64,000 nucleotides of DNA from Neoceratodus forsteri (GCA_016271365.2 CM057452.1:1248399001-1248463000), one strand, 5' to 3'. Positions 43,611-56,167 are shown, counted from the stretch's first letter. Translations and numbers: made by a program. Notes: a model not told the origin generated them from the sequence alone.

Positions 43611-44505
43611 TGTTGAAAATTCACTTGCAGGTTTAAGATCAGCACCCCAGGCTTGCCATGTAAAAAAATTGTTACTTAAGAAAAAACAGCGCAAAATGAA
43701 CAGTGTACTCATTTTGCATTGGGTTTTCAGTAGTAAAAATGATTTACATCACAAGCCCGGAGTGCTGATCTTCATTATTTATTGCCTATTGCTATTTTTT
43801 TCAGCACTCAATCCAAGCTGTGAGTGCCACCTTGTTTTTAACTTACATTGTGCCACATACAGTACCTGTTTCCTCAGTTTGCAGTCTGCCTTTGAAGAGT
43901 GAAGATGTGACTGTGGCCCAGAGAAGATTATGGTGCTGGACTTCCCTGGAGGGCAAGTAAGGGCTTGGCGGAAGCAGATGCTGAGTGGGAGGGTTGGATG
44001 TGGAGGGGGGATAGTGGTGCAACAGACAGCAATGAACAGTTTTCTTATTTTCAGGTTAAAGAAAAAGAAAGACAGAGGATTTCCGTTCACGACACTGGGG
44101 GATTGGGCACACCCAGTGTCAGTGTTATGTTTCTTGGGGGAAGGGGAGATAAATTAAACAAGAAAAGGATGGATGCACAGAATCACCACACTGGGGGATT
44201 GGGCACAGCCAGTGTAATTGTAAAAAAAAAAAAAAAAAGACTGAGGATACCCTTTTGCGACACTGGGGGACTGGGCATACCCAATATCAGTGTTATGTCT
44301 CTGCTTAGTCTGCAGAATGTAGTCACTAACCCCTGATGCCCTGCTTAGGGCAAAAGAGTCAAATAAATGAACTGCATTGCTCACTGCCCCTCCAGCTCAG
44401 GTTACGGTGGCCGCCCGGTGTATACAAGACAAAGGAGCCCATCCCCTCATGGACACTCACTGCGCTGCCTGGCTGGAACAGTTGAGACAGTCAGTCAGGG
44501 ACTAA
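43611..44505 (+). repeat. Repeat X copy C, left part
   Basis: It starts with an inverted pair: CAGGTTTAAGATCAGCACCC (43628) and GGAGTGCTGATCTTC (about 43760). The exon-like block at about 43887-43952 reads GCCTTTGAAGAGTGAAGATG and AGAGAAGATTATGGTGCTGG. The donor-like site is GGGCAAGTAAGG (GC instead of GT) and the acceptor-like CAG is at 44052-44054. Three hairpin phrases follow at about 44094, 44191 and 44262. The 3' part (AGTCACTAACCCCTGATGCC, about 44321) matches copy D at about 47197. Interrupted by an L2 at about 44505. Confidence 0.7.
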
Positions 44506-46520
44506 AATAATAATAATAATTATAAACTTTATTTATTGTGCACCTTTCAAATGTCAAGGCGCATTACAAGAAGATATAAATACAAAAATCAGCATCATGA
44601 AACCAGACAAATCAAATCAGAAAACATTACCACCAAAGGCTTTTTCCCAAAGGAAAGATTTCAAAGCCTGTTTAAAACTCCCCACAGTCATCCACAGTCA
44701 TCCTTAATCCAATGGGGTAGAGAATTCCAAAGGAAGGGCTGTAAACATAAAAGCATGGGCCCCAGCAGATTTTAAAGTCACCCTTGGAATCTCTAGCAAC
44801 CCCTCATTGGCTGAGCGGAGTGATCTTACAGGGTGGTAAGGGATCAGGAGTTCTTTCAGGTAGTCAGGGCCAGGATCGTGCAGGGCTCTAAAAGTCAGTA
44901 ATCCGACTTTCAAAGTGGTCCACCACTGAACTGGGAGCCAGTGCAGATCCCTCAGCATTGGTGTAATGTGAGACGATCTAGGAATACCCACCAACAACTG
45001 TGCTGCAGAATTCTGCACCAGCTGCAAGCAGCGGATATCAACTCCTGAAGCCCAAAGTAAAGCGAGTTGCAATAGTCTAGTCATGAGGTCACAAAGGCAT
45101 GGATTAGAGTTGGCAGATCACCAGACAGAACAAGGTGCTTGATCCTGGAGATGTTTCTTAGATGGTAGAAAGATGACTTAACCACCGCTGACACCTAGGA
45201 CCAAAATGTCAGCACTGCATCTAATATCACCCACAGGTCTCGCACCCATTCAGAGACCTGTAGCTTGACATCCCCAAAAAACAATCCAGATGGGAAGCCA
45301 GCCACAGGTCCCCCTATCTGGCCATCCGAATCCAAAACAATCACCTCCGTCTTCCCAGAGTTCAACTTCAGCCAACTGGACCTCATCCAGTCCTGGATTT
45401 CACTGAGGCAGGTGTCAAATACTGAGACAGCTCCTTCCTGGTCAGGTGCAAAGGACAGGTATAGCTGGGTATCATCGGCATAACAAAGAAACCTCAGCCC
45501 ATACCATCTTACAATGTCTCCATGAGGAAGCATGTACACTGCAAACAACATGGGGGACAATACAGAGCCCTGAGGAACCACACAAAACAGAGAGATGAGA
45601 TCAGAGGAAAAAAAACCCTGAAACCACCCTCTGAGTTCTTCCGGTGAGGTATGAAGTGAAACATCTGAGAACAGTCCCAAAAAGCCCACAAATACATCTC
45701 AGGCACTCCAATAGAACCCCATGGTCAACGGTGTCAAATGCTGATGACAGATCTAATAGTACCAAAATGGACCATTTTCTCTGGTCTCTCGCCATCAGGA
45801 GATCATTGAGCACCCGAACCAGTGTGGTCTCGGTACTATACCTCTTTCAAAAACTTGATTGGAGAGGTTCGTAGATGCTATGGATGGTCAAGTGGTTCTC
45901 CAACTGGGCCACCACTACTTTCTTGATCACCTTCCCCACAAAGGGGAGGTTCGAGATAGGCTTGTAGTTAGCAAGACAGTCTGGGTCCAAAGAAGCTTTC
46001 TTCAACAAGGGTGTCACCACTACCTCTTTCAAGGAACAAGGATATTCACCCGAGTCAATGGAGCACCAGACTATCTGTGCTAGAACCAGGAGAATAGATT
46101 CCCCACACCCCAAAATTAGGGAGGTAGGACCTGGATCTAAACTACAGCAGGTAGGGCATAACCCTTGGACAATACGCATAACATCCATGATTTTCGGGTA
46201 GACAAAGGTACTCCAGGAAAATGAAGGGGTGATGACCGACTCCTGACCAGTAGCAACCTGCATAGAATGTATCAAGTTGATCTCTGACCTAATGTCAGCC
46301 ACCTTATCAGCAAAGAACTGAACAAGTTCATCACACTGTAATTGTGAAAATGCTCTACGGAACTGTAGGCAGGTTGGGTTGCACAATCTGTCCACAGTTC
46401 TGAATAGCTGAGCTGGTCGGTTCTGAGCAGCAGAAATTTCCGGACAGGAACTCTGCCTTTTATGAGAAATGTCTGACTGATAGAATTGATAATGTTCTAA
46501 CAGTCTAAGATGGTTGGCAT
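44505..46520 (-). mobile_element. L2 LINE, RT and C-terminal region, inserted in repeat X copy C
   Basis: The 3' end on the minus strand is a (ATT)n tail preceded by AAGGTGCACAATAAA and a GCGCCTTGACATTTG line (44505-44570), the typical L2 ending. Coding motifs from high to low coordinates are LKEVVVTPLLKKASLDPDCL then ANYKPISNLPFVGKVIKKVV (46050-45930), LLDLSSAFDTVDHGVLLECL (about 45765), VPQGSVLSPMLFAVYMLP (about 45580), the catalytic YADDTQLYLSF (about 45490), NSGKTEVIVL (about 45370), RLQLVQNSAA-like, HITPMLRDLHWLPVQ (about 44965) and PYHPVRSLRSAN (about 44835). At least four frame changes. The endonuclease is missing. Confidence 0.88.
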
Positions 46521-46665
46521 ACATAAAATGTATTTTTATTAGTAGCCTGTCCTGTCTGCCAGCCCAAACTGCAGGTGGGCTGGTGCACACAGTGCGTGTT
46601 TGAAGAGACTTGGTTGGGGGGCTCAGCATGAGCAAAGCAAAGGAAACGTATACACAAACACAATT
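46521..46665 (+). repeat. Repeat X copy C, right part
   Basis: TTTTTATTAGTAGCCTGTCC then TGTCTGC at 46530 matches copy D at 47401. The match continues through GGGCTGGTGCACACAGTGCG and GCATGAGCAAAGCAAAGGA (copy D: GCATGAGTGAGGCAAAGGA, 47494). This shows the L2 entered a pre-existing copy. Confidence 0.75.
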
Positions 46666-47880
46666 ATTTAGATGGCAAGCCTGGAGTACTGATCTTAAAC
46701 CTGCAAGTGAATATTTGTTGTGAGCACCATTTTGTTTTAACTTACATTGTACCGTATACCTGTTTCCTCAGTTTACGGTCTGGCTTTGAAGAGTGAAGAC
46801 GTGTCTGCGGTCCACAGAAGATTATGGCACTGGACCTCCGAATGGGCAACTAAGGGCTTGGGGGGATGCTGAGTGGGATGATTGGGTTTGGGAGGGGGGC
46901 GGGATAATGGCGCAACAAACAACGATGGACTTTTTTTTATTTTCAGGTTTAAAGGGAAAAAAAAGACTGAGGATTCCTGTTCGTGACTTTGGGGACCCCT
47001 AGTTTCAGTGTTATATTTTGGGGGGAGATAAATTAAACCAGAAAGGGATGGATACACAGGATCACAACAGTGGGGGATCAAGCACCCCCAGTGTCATTGT
47101 AAAAAAAAAGACTGAGGATACCTGTTCACAACACTGGGGGATTGTGCAACCCCAGTGTCAGTGTCAGTGTTGTGTTTCTGCTCAGTTTGCAGAATGCAGT
47201 CACTAACCCCTGCTACCCTGCTTAGGGTAAAAGAGTCAAATACATTAACTGCACTGCTCAATGCCCCTCCAGCTCAGGTTATGGTGGCCAACTGGTATAC
47301 CCAAGACAAATTAGCCCAGCCCCTCATGGACACACACTGTGCTGCCTGGCTGGAGTAGTTGAGACAGTCAGTCAGGGGCTAAAATAAATAAACTTTATTT
47401 TTTATTAGTAGCCTGTCCTGTCTGCTTTTCTGAACTACAGATGGGCTGATGCGCACTGTGTGTGTTTGAAGATATGCGGTTGGGGCGACTCTGCATGAGT
47501 GAGGCAAAGGACACACATACACATACACAGTGAGTGAGATGCAACTGAGAGAGTCACAGAGGAATACTACCTGTTTTTGCCCCCCAAGCCTACAGGTGCA
47601 TACAGATGGGGGGGCCACCCAAAAATGTCTGATAGAGTGCTCCCTGGAGGAGAATTCAACTGTTTGCAGGGCAGAGTTCTGTAAATGAAAGAAGACAGTC
47701 ACTGTCTGATAGGAGCAACTAATTTCTTTCAAGTACGCAAAGTTTTCACCCAGCAAGCAGCGACTAGTGTCACTACCAGTGTGGCTGCTCATTTGTCTAC
47801 AGTGCTAAGCCCCTTTGAGATCAGCTGCAATTTACTCCACAGTGACACACCTTTGAAATGTCATTTGTAGCAAGACCTTC
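46666..47880 (+). repeat. Repeat X copy D
   Basis: Begins with GGCAAGCCTGGAGTACTGAT and AACTTACATTGTACCGTATA, as in copy C. The exon-like block is at 46783-46848 (GGCTTTGAAGAGTGAAGACG, then AGAAGATTATGGCACTGGAC). The donor-like site is damaged (GGGCAACTAAGG). The acceptor-like CAG is at 46944-46946 after a long pyrimidine run. A repeated CACTGGGG or AGTGGGGG phrase follows. The end (TTTGAAATGTCATTTGTAGC, 47851) aligns with copy B near 8182. Copies C and D lie head to tail, about 1.05 kb apart once the L2 is removed. Confidence 0.7.
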
Positions 47881-49339
47881 CTTGTGCAAGTGCAAGTAAA
47901 TGTAATAATGGATTGCAGCACAACTGGGAGAGAATAAAGGGCTTAATAGTTACTCAGGGGAGTTGCAATAATGCAGGAAGTGGGGGGGCAAGGATGAAAA
48001 CCCCATCTAGACAACAGATTACGGGATAGAGTATGGTAAATCTGGACTCACTGGATGTGCCAATGGTCTTCGGCCAACATTGTCTATGTTTTTATGTTTA
48101 AAGAGTTGCCTTGCTATATCTGTCTACATGAGTTAGTTGTACATTTTTTGTGGTATGCTTTAAATCTGTCTGTCTGTCTACCTATCTACTTTATTAGTGT
48201 GAGCCAATTTAAGGAGACTTTTTTAACTGACATTTGGCATGTAAGAAACTCACAAGCAGGAGTAATGAAAGAGTGAAGCAGTTCACAAGGAAGCGGTTGG
48301 ACATGTGGGCAGTAAAAAGTAGAGAAAATGACATATGGAACGTAAAAAGATAAAAGAAACTGAAGAAAATCAAGTATGGATATGGAAAAGTGTCACAGGC
48401 ATCGTAGGCATGCTTGAAATATTGCTTTCTGTGTAAGTGTTGTGGCTACAGGAGTAAAATTGCATCTGTTTAGTTCTACAAAAAATTTAAAACCTGCACA
48501 TTAACATTTTCTTTCATTGTATTGTATTGTGATTACCAGCACTTCTTTACACCCAGTGGTTGTGTTGATTCAACACACAGTTGCTGGTTAATCGGGGCAC
48601 AGTATTTTCCCTATCCATCTCACAATACTTCATAACTAAATCCTACTAGGAGTTGCTATAGCCTTGTGACTGTAGTTTTGTTCTGTACCAGTCATGTCAT
48701 ATATGATCGCTCTTCCTTACCATACTTCTCAACAAAGTGCCACCCAAATTGGAAAAACTGCTGTACATGGGAAAGAGACAAAGGCATGGATTTTCAAAGC
48801 TTTGGGTCCATGACTTATGGGTAGTTTCATGAAATGGGAGTACCAATGTGCTAAATACTTGTATGTTGATTTAAAATAAAAACAACAGCCACTGCAGTCA
48901 TAATAAGTAAATTTAAAAGGCAGTCACAAGTGCCGATACATTTTAAAGTTTGAGAAACCTAGGTGCACCCATTTTATTTTTATTCCATGTCCAGCTCTAA
49001 AATGTCACAGACTTCCCCTAGCAAAATGTGACATGCAAAACCACATTCCATTCCATTATTTCTACACAGGCTTTATTTTACTTGCACTTCAGTAAATTTA
49101 TCTTGAAAACTGCCTATGGTGTTGTCTTTTGTTAACGAAAACCTTTTCACCCTAGTTTCACATATAACTTTTCTGGTTCACTCAAAGTTTTGCATGGTGC
49201 ATGCAACTGTGGTGTTTTTTACGTTTCCAAATTTTCAGCAAAAGCATCCAGCATTTTTTGAGTGGGTGATTTTCTTTTGGGATGGGGTCTTAAAAGCACT
49301 GCAGGACATTGGTGAGACAGGGCTGCAGGCAATGTGTTT
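47881..49339. other. Unassigned non-coding sequence
   Basis: AT-rich, without recognisable element or gene. Open frames such as 49116-49343 look like chance. Confidence 0.5.
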
Positions 49340-49344
49340 TTAAC

Positions 49345-49915
49345 TTAAACAGTTGTGTGGTGTCCACTGCTGCACATGCAACATTTGATGTCCCCATTGC
49401 ATGTGAAACACTGAAGGTGCTTTTCTCTTAAGTCTGACATGGAGTTATCTTATAACATAGTCCCTTTTTCACTCTTGGGTCATAGTGCCTGGAAATGCTT
49501 AGTAAAATGAAATGAAAAGTAACATTTTTTATCAGGTTAAACACATGCTGTGTCCACTGTTGCACATGCAATGTTTTGTGTCCCACATTGCATGTGCAAC
49601 ACTGAAGGTACCTTTCTCTCAAGTATGATATGGAGTTATCCCACAACATAGTCCCTTTTTCACTCTTAAGCCATAGTGTCTTGAAATGCTTAGTAAAATA
49701 AAATAAAAAGAAAATTAACAATTTTGTTTCCAAGTTAAATACCTGTTGTGTCCACTGTTGCATGTGCAACATTTGGTGTCCACTGTCACACATGCAACAC
49801 TGAAGGTGATTTTTCTTAAATCCCTGCTAGGGAGTTATCTCATAATCTGGTTCCTTTTTGACTCTTCTGTCACAGTGTCTTGACAAGCTTATTAAAATTG
49901 ATCTATTGTGGATTT
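49345..49915. repeat. Tandem repeat, about 195-bp unit, three copies, with palindromes
   Basis: Lines TGTCCACTGYTGCACATGCA (about 49358, 49551 and 49748), CAACACTGAAGGT, GGAGTTATC and TAGTCCCTTTTTCACTCTT recur in order. In the middle unit GTTGCACATGCAATG (49559-49573) and CATTGCATGTGCAAC (49586-49600) form a perfect 15-bp inverted repeat with a 12-base loop. The other units keep decayed versions. Family unknown. Confidence 0.85.
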
Positions 49916-51314
49916 GAAAAATTGACCCTCATGTCATACTTTAGTAACCCCTTTTCATTAACTTACCCAGATTGCAGTTTCTCTGTGGCAGCTACATCAC
50001 TACAAATGTGCTGCAATATTTACATGTGATTTTTCAAACATTTTGACACATTTGCAACACATTCACTTTACGGCAGTAAAACAGTCCATGTTGCACATTT
50101 TTGACACGTCATTTTTTATGCACAGCTGGCAGTGCTCGCGACATGAAATTAGACCCCATTTTATATGGTCTATTATTCATGTCTCAAGTAGCAAAAGTAT
50201 AGGAGGATCATGTAACAAGCCTCTGAAAATCTAGGCACAAGTGTACAATATATAGTCACATCACAAAAACAGACCACCAGAGCTCAATGGAAAACGGGTT
50301 TTTCATGATCAGGAAATATGCTGTTGCTTGAGAAACCAATATTTCTATGAATTTCTGCTTTAAATTCTTAATGTAATCATATAGTATGGGACAGAATCTT
50401 CTCTATGTAAAGATTCTGAGAGGTAAAATGAGGGGTGGCCCATTTAATGTGTGACATATTGTATGAGATGTATGATCCTTACACTCCAGCTCAGTATTTT
50501 ATTCCATGCACCTCAGCAGCCTGGGTTAGGTGAGTTTGAATGAATGAATGAATGAATGAATGAATGAATGAATGAATGACTGCCTAAGTGCCTGCCTGAC
50601 TTTAGGTTTTGTATAGCAACTTTTTACACATATTCTGTAACACCCCCCCACCCCGGCTGTATGGCGATTGATCTGCATCACTGCCCTAGATGGGAAAGGC
50701 AAGACCTTCCTGTGTCTCAGAGTTTATGGTCTTATGCTCACTGGGAGCTCCTTGCACTCAATTGTACTGGTTCCTGACTGCTTGTGGAGTTCAAGGATGT
50801 GGGCACCTTTAGGTGGCTAATTGAAGTACACTGGATAATTGGGCTTCAACATAACTGTTTACTAGGGGATCAGGCCAATGTTCTTTTTACACTTACCCAC
50901 AATGGACCATAGACCTCAGTTCATTAGATCACTTGAATTAATTTTTGTTGGCAGGTTTTCCTGGATAATCATCTCCACCCTGATTGTCAAACTCCTTAGC
51001 ATGCTAGTCACATGGCTGGCAACTGCTACGGCACATGGTGACCCAATCACTCTCCCAGCAGTTTTGGCACTCTGTGTAGGGTTTCTAACATTCTATTTTT
51101 GTTCATAAAGTCAACACATCAAGACAGCCTATCCACACTTCTCTGGAACATGTGCCAGGGGCTTCCCTCTTCCCTGCACTGCTGAATCCTGTCTCTAAAG
51201 CTGCTGTCATTGGCCATAGATTCCAAGGATTTGTATTGCTATGCAGGACACTGCTCTGTGGCTTAATGTGAATCCTTTTTAGTGTTACTTTTTTATGGCA
51301 CAGTAACAGGTGCC
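49916..51314. other. Unassigned non-coding sequence
   Basis: Nothing recognised apart from the (TGAA)n run at 50537-50579. A C-run lies at 50643-50654. Confidence 0.5.
50537..50579. repeat. (TGAA)n microsatellite
   Basis: Ten complete TGAA units plus a partial one, uninterrupted. Confidence 0.95.
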
Positions 51315-52135
51315 ATACAAATTTATTTATTTTATTTTTTGAACATTTTGGGTTTACAGCCTGCGAGTCAGAGACCCATTTCCACAGGCAACACGTCATT
51401 AGAGAAATATACAACAGATAGGTCAACATACACAATTTGAGTACATACAGGAGATAAAACAAAGGAAACAAAAATCGGTCTTTGCCAGGACATAAGCCTG
51501 ACAGTGCCAAAGTACAAATAGGTATTGTCAGAACAGGAAACTACTCTTAATTGGATAATAGTGCTGGGGCTAGGAGTGGGGTGCAGGAGGAGAATCCATT
51601 GTCAGGAATACAAGGGGATTAAGGACAGTCGCAGCCATTGTTGGTCTGAAGGTGATCCTTGAGGAGTGTTTTAAAAAGGCCAAGTCTGGGTTCAGATGTA
51701 ATGGGGTAAGGAGTAGCATTCATCCAGAGAGGGGCTCAGTAGGCAAAGGTTCACTGGCCAAGTGAGGTTCAGAGGCAAGGGACAAGAAATGGGGATTTAA
51801 TGGAGTTGTGGTGATTTTCATAAGGGGAACAGGTGTCAGGAGGGGAGCGAGTCCGGGGGGGGAGAGAGACCTCTGGAGATCTTTTTAGCCATGAGGCAGG
51901 TGTGTTATTTGAGTCTGTTGTTGAAGTTGAGCCAGCTGGACTGCAGGTAGAGGGAACATGTGTGACTGTTGTGGTCACAGCTTAATATAATGCGGCAGGC
52001 CTTGTTGAGGGTTACTCTAACTCTCTGGATGGATGTGGTGTCAGCCGCGCCATAGATTAGGATTCCGTAGTTGATGAGGGCAAGGACAGAGAAGGAGACA
52101 GCAAGACGGAGGGCAACAGGGGTAGAACACTAACT
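51315..52135 (-). mobile_element. L2-type LINE, 3' end
   Basis: Opens with TTTATTTATTTTATTTTTTG, the tail of a minus-strand LINE. The last part (52135-52000, minus strand) decodes to a line of the ALVNYGILIYGAADTTSIQR type, the 'DYG' line near the L2 C-terminus, equivalent to LVDYGLAVYGSA at 11395. The interior is decayed. Confidence 0.55.
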
Positions 52136-55117
52136 GGAAGTGTCTGTCAAGACTGGCACTTTTCTCACCATACCCGAAACTGCTCCTTCACTGTGAATGC
52201 CAGCTTAACTCACTGAGCATCACCCCCACTGTATCTCAGTGTGTTGCTTGGCACACTCCATGACCCACTGCTGAAGGTTTGCATCCCAGCAGTGCAGGCT
52301 GTGTGTGCCCCTTTCTCATTCCCATGAGAATTCCCTCTTCCCTTCATATCCTTGAGATAACTCTCCTGCTCTGCTTCTACTGTCTTAATGCAGTTCAGAA
52401 AAGAAAGAGGCTGCACTCAGGAATGAAAACAAGTCAAAGGTACAAGTTGCCAGTCAGATGGAACATTTTATTCCAGGAGCTAGTGGAGAGCACTAAGCTC
52501 TAGCACTTCAATCATCAACTGGTCTTCATCAGGTGTATCCAGTGAATATGTTGCACGGATTATTGCATAAGATAATCGGCACTGCAAATATAGCATCTGA
52601 CAGAATAGCTACAAGGATAGCGTAGCACAAGTAAATTACTGTTATCCCTGTAGCTGTTGTCACTAGGGAGGAAGAAGACAATATAATAGCCGCATGCTGC
52701 TTTGCTGAGCTGCTGTCATGGTGCAGAGGTTAGGGCCACGAGCAGCAAAGGGCAATGGAACATCCCAGAGACAGTGTTCTGTACCAGGTCTCTCATCTTT
52801 TATGTGTTTTTGTTCTCCCTCCTCACGAGATTTATTTTTCATTTTTTCTTCCCCCACCTTGCACTTTTGCCCCCAACACCAATAAATGCAATCCTCCCCC
52901 CAAGTTCCTCCCTGTCCCCGAGTTACTACCCCCATGGAGGTGATTATTAATAGTTTGGGTGGTGTGGGGGTAAAGCCTTCCTCAAAGAAGGACACAGAGT
53001 CACATGCAAACACTCATTGCAGCTGGTTTTTTTTAGCCATCGTAGCACTCTGTGTTTTTCCTGAGTGCTACCATTGGCTTTGCCATTTTTCATGCAAGGT
53101 TTTTAACTGTGTTACCTTTGTTTTCAGTGTTATGACCCTGTGCATTCATTGGGGGTGTAGTCTCTCTAGTTCTTGCTATTTAAACATCAACTGTAATTGT
53201 TCAGTCCCTATATTATAATCACATGCAGCATCTTCAAACACAAGATGGCAAAGTAGTTAAGCAAATTGATATCAGAAAATGGGGGGGATATGTGGGTAAA
53301 AAGTACAAAACTATCACACAAACAAGACACCATAGAACTCTATTGCAGAGGAAACTATAATCAGGCTGGGGTACCTGTAAAGGGAAAGCAATTAAATCAC
53401 ATGGAAAATATTGTGATCTTATTGTGGCTAAGTATTACAAATATTTTAAATTCTAGTTTTGCAGTCCCATAGGGCCAAAAGAGATTACTTATGCACAGGG
53501 GGGAAACAGTATTCATCCCAGATGCACAGGTTCCTAGTTTCATACTGCCAAAATTCTGAATCAACTGCACAGGATTCCTGTTCAAAGCACTATCAGAAAT
53601 AAAACAGAGAAAAAATAGAAATGTAGAGAAAACAGAGAAAATAATTCTATAAACTCATTTTTTCATTTTTACATGTTGCCAAATCCTAGTATTTGAAACA
53701 CTGATGTTTGAGAAAGGGAACAAAATCCACAGCGTCATTATTGCAGTCCCTGCTTCATCTCTTTCCACGGGTGCTTGATGGCCTCAGACAGGCTTGGTAT
53801 CCAGGGCTGCCTCTCCACCAGGATGTCCTGCAATGATCTTTGAGGGAACCACCACAGGCCTGAAAGGGATAAGGAGTATATAAAATTAAGGGACAAGCTT
53901 CTCTAGTCAGACAAGGAGACACACCTGATAAGGTATCAAAAAATGATGGTGGAACGCTGATGTGTTTTTCCACCTGATGAGCAAAATCTAGGCACCGCCA
54001 TACCTGGTGGAGAAATGGGATTTTGAACAGGTATGAATTGTGCAGTAGACAAATGATTCAGCATTTTTGGGGCCTGAGGAAGTAGTGAGACAGCTACAAA
54101 ATTGTCCAGGATCTTCTTGTGCTGTGAAAGAATAAAAAGAATGAGAAAAAGACATACATGAATGGTACTCACTCTCTTTTCTGGAAGTATTAATTCCATG
54201 ATCTGCCCTTTGAGTGGGTACTACCACACAACAAAAGTAAATATGTGTCTTATACAGAAAAGGAGTAAGGTGCACCTGGAGCGACTAGGGGATTTCTATA
54301 TCCAAGAAGCCTTGTCCAGTGTGAGCAGAAGCCTGTGGTGAGGCATGAAAGGAGCAGCCGAGAGTGAGTTATTATCTACTTAGTGGCAGGAGGATTGAGA
54401 AAGCAAGCCAGTTCACCAGAATACATAGGCCAGCTTGGGTGGTGGTGTGACACACTGACTGCAGCAGGTGGAATTGTATGAACTTCTTGAATGGGTACAA
54501 AGCAGCTGGCATCAGGAAGCATGGTGTGAGGTGAAAAGGTAAGTGGTTACCTATCACAGAGAGACATGGATTGTCAGCATGTACTTCCTGTTCAGGCACA
54601 CATCAAGATATACAAAGGGGCTACTTTATACACTGTTGTTTTGTTTCCTTCATGTGTGTAGTATTGCGAGAAGTCACTCGGTGTTGAACATATATGAGGC
54701 TTACTGTGGCATAACTACATTATTTGTACCAAAGTACAGTAGAAGTCTAACCTATGAGCAGTAAGTCAAACCTTACTGAGACCCTTAAAAGGAGTGTCCT
54801 GGAGAATGATGTGACAGGTGCACAGAAGAGGTTGGACTGAGTTATGAGACCAAGGTCAGCAATAGTGAGCTAGAGCCCAGAACCATGGTGGCTTGGCAAC
54901 CTGACCACACTGAGATGATGAAACTGGAGCTCACATGGTAAAGGTAATGGCAGATGTTGAGCTGCAAATGACAAAGCTCAAGGCAAAGGAGTGACAGTCA
55001 AAATGAGAGGCTAAGCAGTGTAAGACGATGCTCAAAGTAAGGAAGAAAAAGAAAGAGTGCCAACACCGGATCCAGATGTGGGAGGAGTGATAGAAAGAGC
55101 ACCAACAGACAGTGAGA
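52136..55117. other. Unassigned non-coding sequence
   Basis: No recognisable gene or element. A lysine- and glutamine-rich stretch in broken frames at about 54940-55090 could be an old coiled-coil tail of a transposon protein, but no motif supports it. Open frames at 52663-53013 (minus) and 52886-53218 (plus) look like chance. Confidence 0.45.
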
Positions 55118-55237
55118 ACACAAAACATATGAACATACAAACATACAAAATTGCTAGCAGATAAAGGCCTTATGGTTTGTCAAGTCTGCTCATTTATGCA
55201 GCTAGCAGCCCCTATACTGCAGCTTATTTATTACTTT
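55118..55237 (-). mobile_element. CR1-type LINE 3' tail, reverse orientation
   Basis: ACATATGAACATACAAACAT then an AGATAAAGGCC and GTCAAGTCTGCTCATTTATG line (55126-55200) parallels the CR1 tail near 21935-22000 (AGATAAGGACC, CTAGTCTGCCCATTTT). It is cut at 55237 by the Gypsy LTR. Confidence 0.6.
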
Positions 55238-55630
55238 TGTAACACCCCTGCAAATGGTGGTTCCCAAAAGATTTCCAGGAGCTTGCTTGAATGCTCCAAG
55301 CCTGAATGGTGTTTGGCATTTAAGCCATTTATCAGTGAGTGTTTTTAGATCCTCTGGTACCGTCTCTTTAAGAGCTGTCTGCTTGCAGACATAATTAGTT
55401 TGTATGGGGGGACTGTGTGCTTCTCTGTTTGAGTACCACTCAAGCTGCTGCCAATTCACTCCATTTTTTCAGTCACTAGGAGTGCAATGGGAACCTATCT
55501 GAAAGATGTAACTGTTTGCCAGAAATCATTTAGAGTAATAATGAAATTACAGTTTGTCTAACCTGCTTTCTTTGCAGTCAGAACTGTGTCTGCCTAGTTC
55601 CCCATTCTGGTTTTGAACTGCTGAACTGGA

Positions 55631-55801
55631 CCAATCAGTGGGTAGCTAGCTCTAAAATGGTGCCTTGGACGAATCAGAACTTGGACTCATAATCTGAGCC
55701 AGCCACAAGAGGATTGTATGGGCAGTGACTCTGGGAGATGTAGTTTAGACTTTGCGCCTTTTTGGACCAACAGGAGCAGTCTATTGTGAGTGACAGCCAA
55801 T
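55631..55801 (+). promoter_or_regulatory. U3 motif cluster: CCAAT boxes and a ZNF143-like site
   Basis: GGACCAATCAG (CCAAT at 55631-55635) and CAGCCAATCC (CCAAT at 55797-55801) are NF-Y-type boxes; between them ACGAATCAG is a one-base variant. ACTCTGGGAGATGTAGTTT (55728-55746), read on the minus strand, resembles the ACTACAnnTCCCAG site bound by ZNF143/THAP11. The same cluster is present in the 3' LTR at 63779-63898. Protein binding is inferred from motif knowledge only. Confidence 0.5.
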
Positions 55802-56167
55802 CCAGTCAAGAACTGGGAGGAACTCAAAGGAAGTGCCCGGTTTTGTCTGTTGGAGTTTCAGTTTAGCTCTGGCAGTGAAGGAAAGGAACCCTGTGCTCCT
55901 TCAGTGCACAGTTTTAGTCGGAACATGTGTAAGGTCCGAGTTCCGGCTGCAGCTTGTGTAACTGCTTGTTAGGACTGAATCCGTCCTGTGAAGAGAATCA
56001 AAGGATATCTGAAGAGTAGAAACCAGGCTCACCCTGTAGAAGACTGGAGAAATTGCTGAATTGCACTCAGTCTGTCAGGAACTGAATCTGCTGTGTGTTC
56101 TCCCGGTATTGTGCAGTAATTACATCGGATAGAGAAGCAGCCTGCCTGGTATAGTACTTTTTTTGCC

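Noticed and set aside
52663..53218. Overlapping open frames as host exons
   Set aside because: No splice context, domain or codon pattern supports them.
54940..55090. Coiled-coil transposon protein fragment
   Set aside because: Only a lysine- and glutamine-rich composition in broken frames; no motif to support a family.
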